NCBI GenBank assembly: GCA_004293505.1
Contig: RDYY01000074.1
Location: 1-7,031, forward strand
Reading direction: 5' to 3'
From: Sphingobacteriia bacterium
GTDB taxonomy: Bacteria; Bacteroidota; Bacteroidia; Chitinophagales; Chitinophagaceae
Length of the DNA: 7,031 bases
Part shown: positions 6,643 through 7,031 of the stretch, in pieces
Layout of the letters: every line of letters begins with the position of its first letter
How positions within the stretch are numbered: the stretch's first letter is position 1
Notes under the pieces: generated by a model
Seen by the model: the letters and a program-made list of their open reading frames with translations, nothing else
The model's database searches: none
What the model was told of the DNA's origin: nothing
Made by a program: the position numbers and the translations under genes

Positions 6643-6770
6643 AGAATTAGTTTTTAGTTGGTTCTTGCGTTAATCAGTTACAAACCAAAACTAACTACTT
6701 TGCTTTACATAGTACAATGTTTAAGCATAGGCGGCAAATAATTGGGGTTGAATGGTAAGCAGATAAAGGA
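6643..6770. other. Intergenic region between the receptor gene and lgt
   Basis: About 130 bp with no convincing open frame, RNA gene or GC-rich terminator hairpin. It is more AT-rich than its surroundings and carries only the predicted promoter of the receptor gene (6686-6717). The end of lgt transcription is therefore unexplained by any visible intrinsic terminator. Confidence 0.5.
6686..6717 (-). promoter_or_regulatory. Bacteroidota-type promoter of the receptor gene
   Basis: On the minus strand TTG (6717-6715) is separated by 21 bp from TAGTTTTG (6693-6686), an exact TAnnTTTG match. The predicted transcript would start near 6680 and have a leader of about 38 bases before ATG 6642. No Fur-box-like palindrome was recognised. 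Other low-GC stretches nearby could also serve. Confidence 0.55.
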
Positions 6771-6806
6771 TGGAAGAAGCGGTCAAGGTGGAAGAAGCGG
6801 TCAAGG
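6771..6806. repeat. Perfect 18-bp tandem duplication at the lgt stop codon
   Basis: TGGAAGAAGCGGTCAAGG occurs twice in direct contact, at 6771-6788 and 6789-6806, with no mismatch. The lgt stop codon (TGA on the minus strand, 6803-6801) and its last Pro codon lie in the second copy, so the other copy is just outside the coding region. It looks like a recent slippage duplication or a minimal variable-number repeat. Confidence 0.9.
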
Positions 6807-7031
6807 TTTTTTGGGCAGGGCCAATGGGTGTCTTTTGACCATGATCCAAAGCAAAACCCCGGCGGCCATCAAGCCCAAACTAATCAATTCAGCTTGGGTA
6901 GGTTGAAAAGGCAGGTCATATTGGGTATTGACCCTGATCTTTTCAATGAAAAACCGCTCTAGCCCATTTAATACCAAATAAACAGCGGCCATTTGACCAG
7001 GGATGCGTAATTTTTTGCGCAAGAGCAAGAG
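6801..7031 (-). CDS. lgt: Prolipoprotein diacylglyceryl transferase, C-terminal part
   Basis: Partial gene: 76 codons read in from the right edge and end at TGA 6803-6801; the N-terminal three quarters are outside the window. Lgt is the inner-membrane enzyme that moves diacylglyceryl from phosphatidylglycerol to the lipobox cysteine of prolipoproteins, the first step of lipoprotein maturation. The visible part has the late Lgt motif GQMAAVYLVLNGLERFFIEKIR, given here as two pieces: GQMAAVYLVLNG and LERFFIEKIR. The R-F-x-x-E spacing matches functionally important Arg and Glu residues of E. coli Lgt (R239 and E243, from memory). QPTQAELISLGL and a last hydrophobic helix (LGLMAAGVLLWIMV) follow, then a basic tail ending in KKP. 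The RVNTQYD sequence after the motif is like that of Bacteroidota homologues. A tandem repeat lies across the stop codon. Confidence 0.9.
   Translation of the reverse strand, partial: LLLLRKKLRIPGQMAAVYLVLNGLERFFIEKIRVNTQYDLPFQPTQAELISLGLMAAGVLLWIMVKRHPLALPKKP

Overview
The window looks like ordinary chromosomal DNA from a member of the Bacteroidota, perhaps a Chitinophagaceae- or Sphingobacteriia-type organism; the sub-group is a guess. The supports are: a large TonB-dependent receptor with an N-terminal carboxypeptidase-regulatory-like domain; a bacillithiol deacetylase of the BshB1 type; Bacteroidota-like SmpB, AccD and Lgt sequences; and several upstream regions with the Bacteroidota promoter pattern TTG-N(19-23)-TAnnTTTG instead of an E. 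coli-type -35/-10. Shine-Dalgarno sequences are mostly weak, as is usual in this phylum.

Left block, + strand (1-2423): the 3' end of a class II fructose-bisphosphate aldolase gene, a two-helix membrane protein resembling DUF502, accD (acetyl-CoA carboxylase carboxyltransferase beta subunit) and smpB (tmRNA partner in ribosome rescue). Spacings are 2 bp, 34 bp and a 4-bp overlap, so the block reads as one tightly packed transcription unit. smpB appears to start at a TTG that overlaps the accD stop codon.

Right block, - strand (2502-7031), listed in order of increasing coordinate: bshB1 (bacillithiol synthesis), rpmE2 (zinc-independent ribosomal protein L31), a YajQ-family protein, an 814-residue TonB-dependent receptor, and the 3' end of lgt (prolipoprotein diacylglyceryl transferase). 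These genes are mostly separate units. A strong intrinsic terminator sits between rpmE2 and bshB1, and promoter-like sequences precede rpmE2, yajQ, the receptor gene and, less convincingly, bshB1.

The two blocks converge at 2424-2501, which holds two near-identical 20-bp direct repeats that can each form a small hairpin. An exact 18-bp tandem duplication straddles the lgt stop codon. No gene-free stretch exceeds about 160 bp. I see no mobile element, CRISPR array, tRNA or rRNA, and no convincing novel multi-gene system. The points worth a second look are small: the non-ATG start and coupling of smpB, an N-terminal extension of AccD, a hairpin leader on rpmE2, a terminator that may share its T-tract with the next promoter, and the two repeat features.
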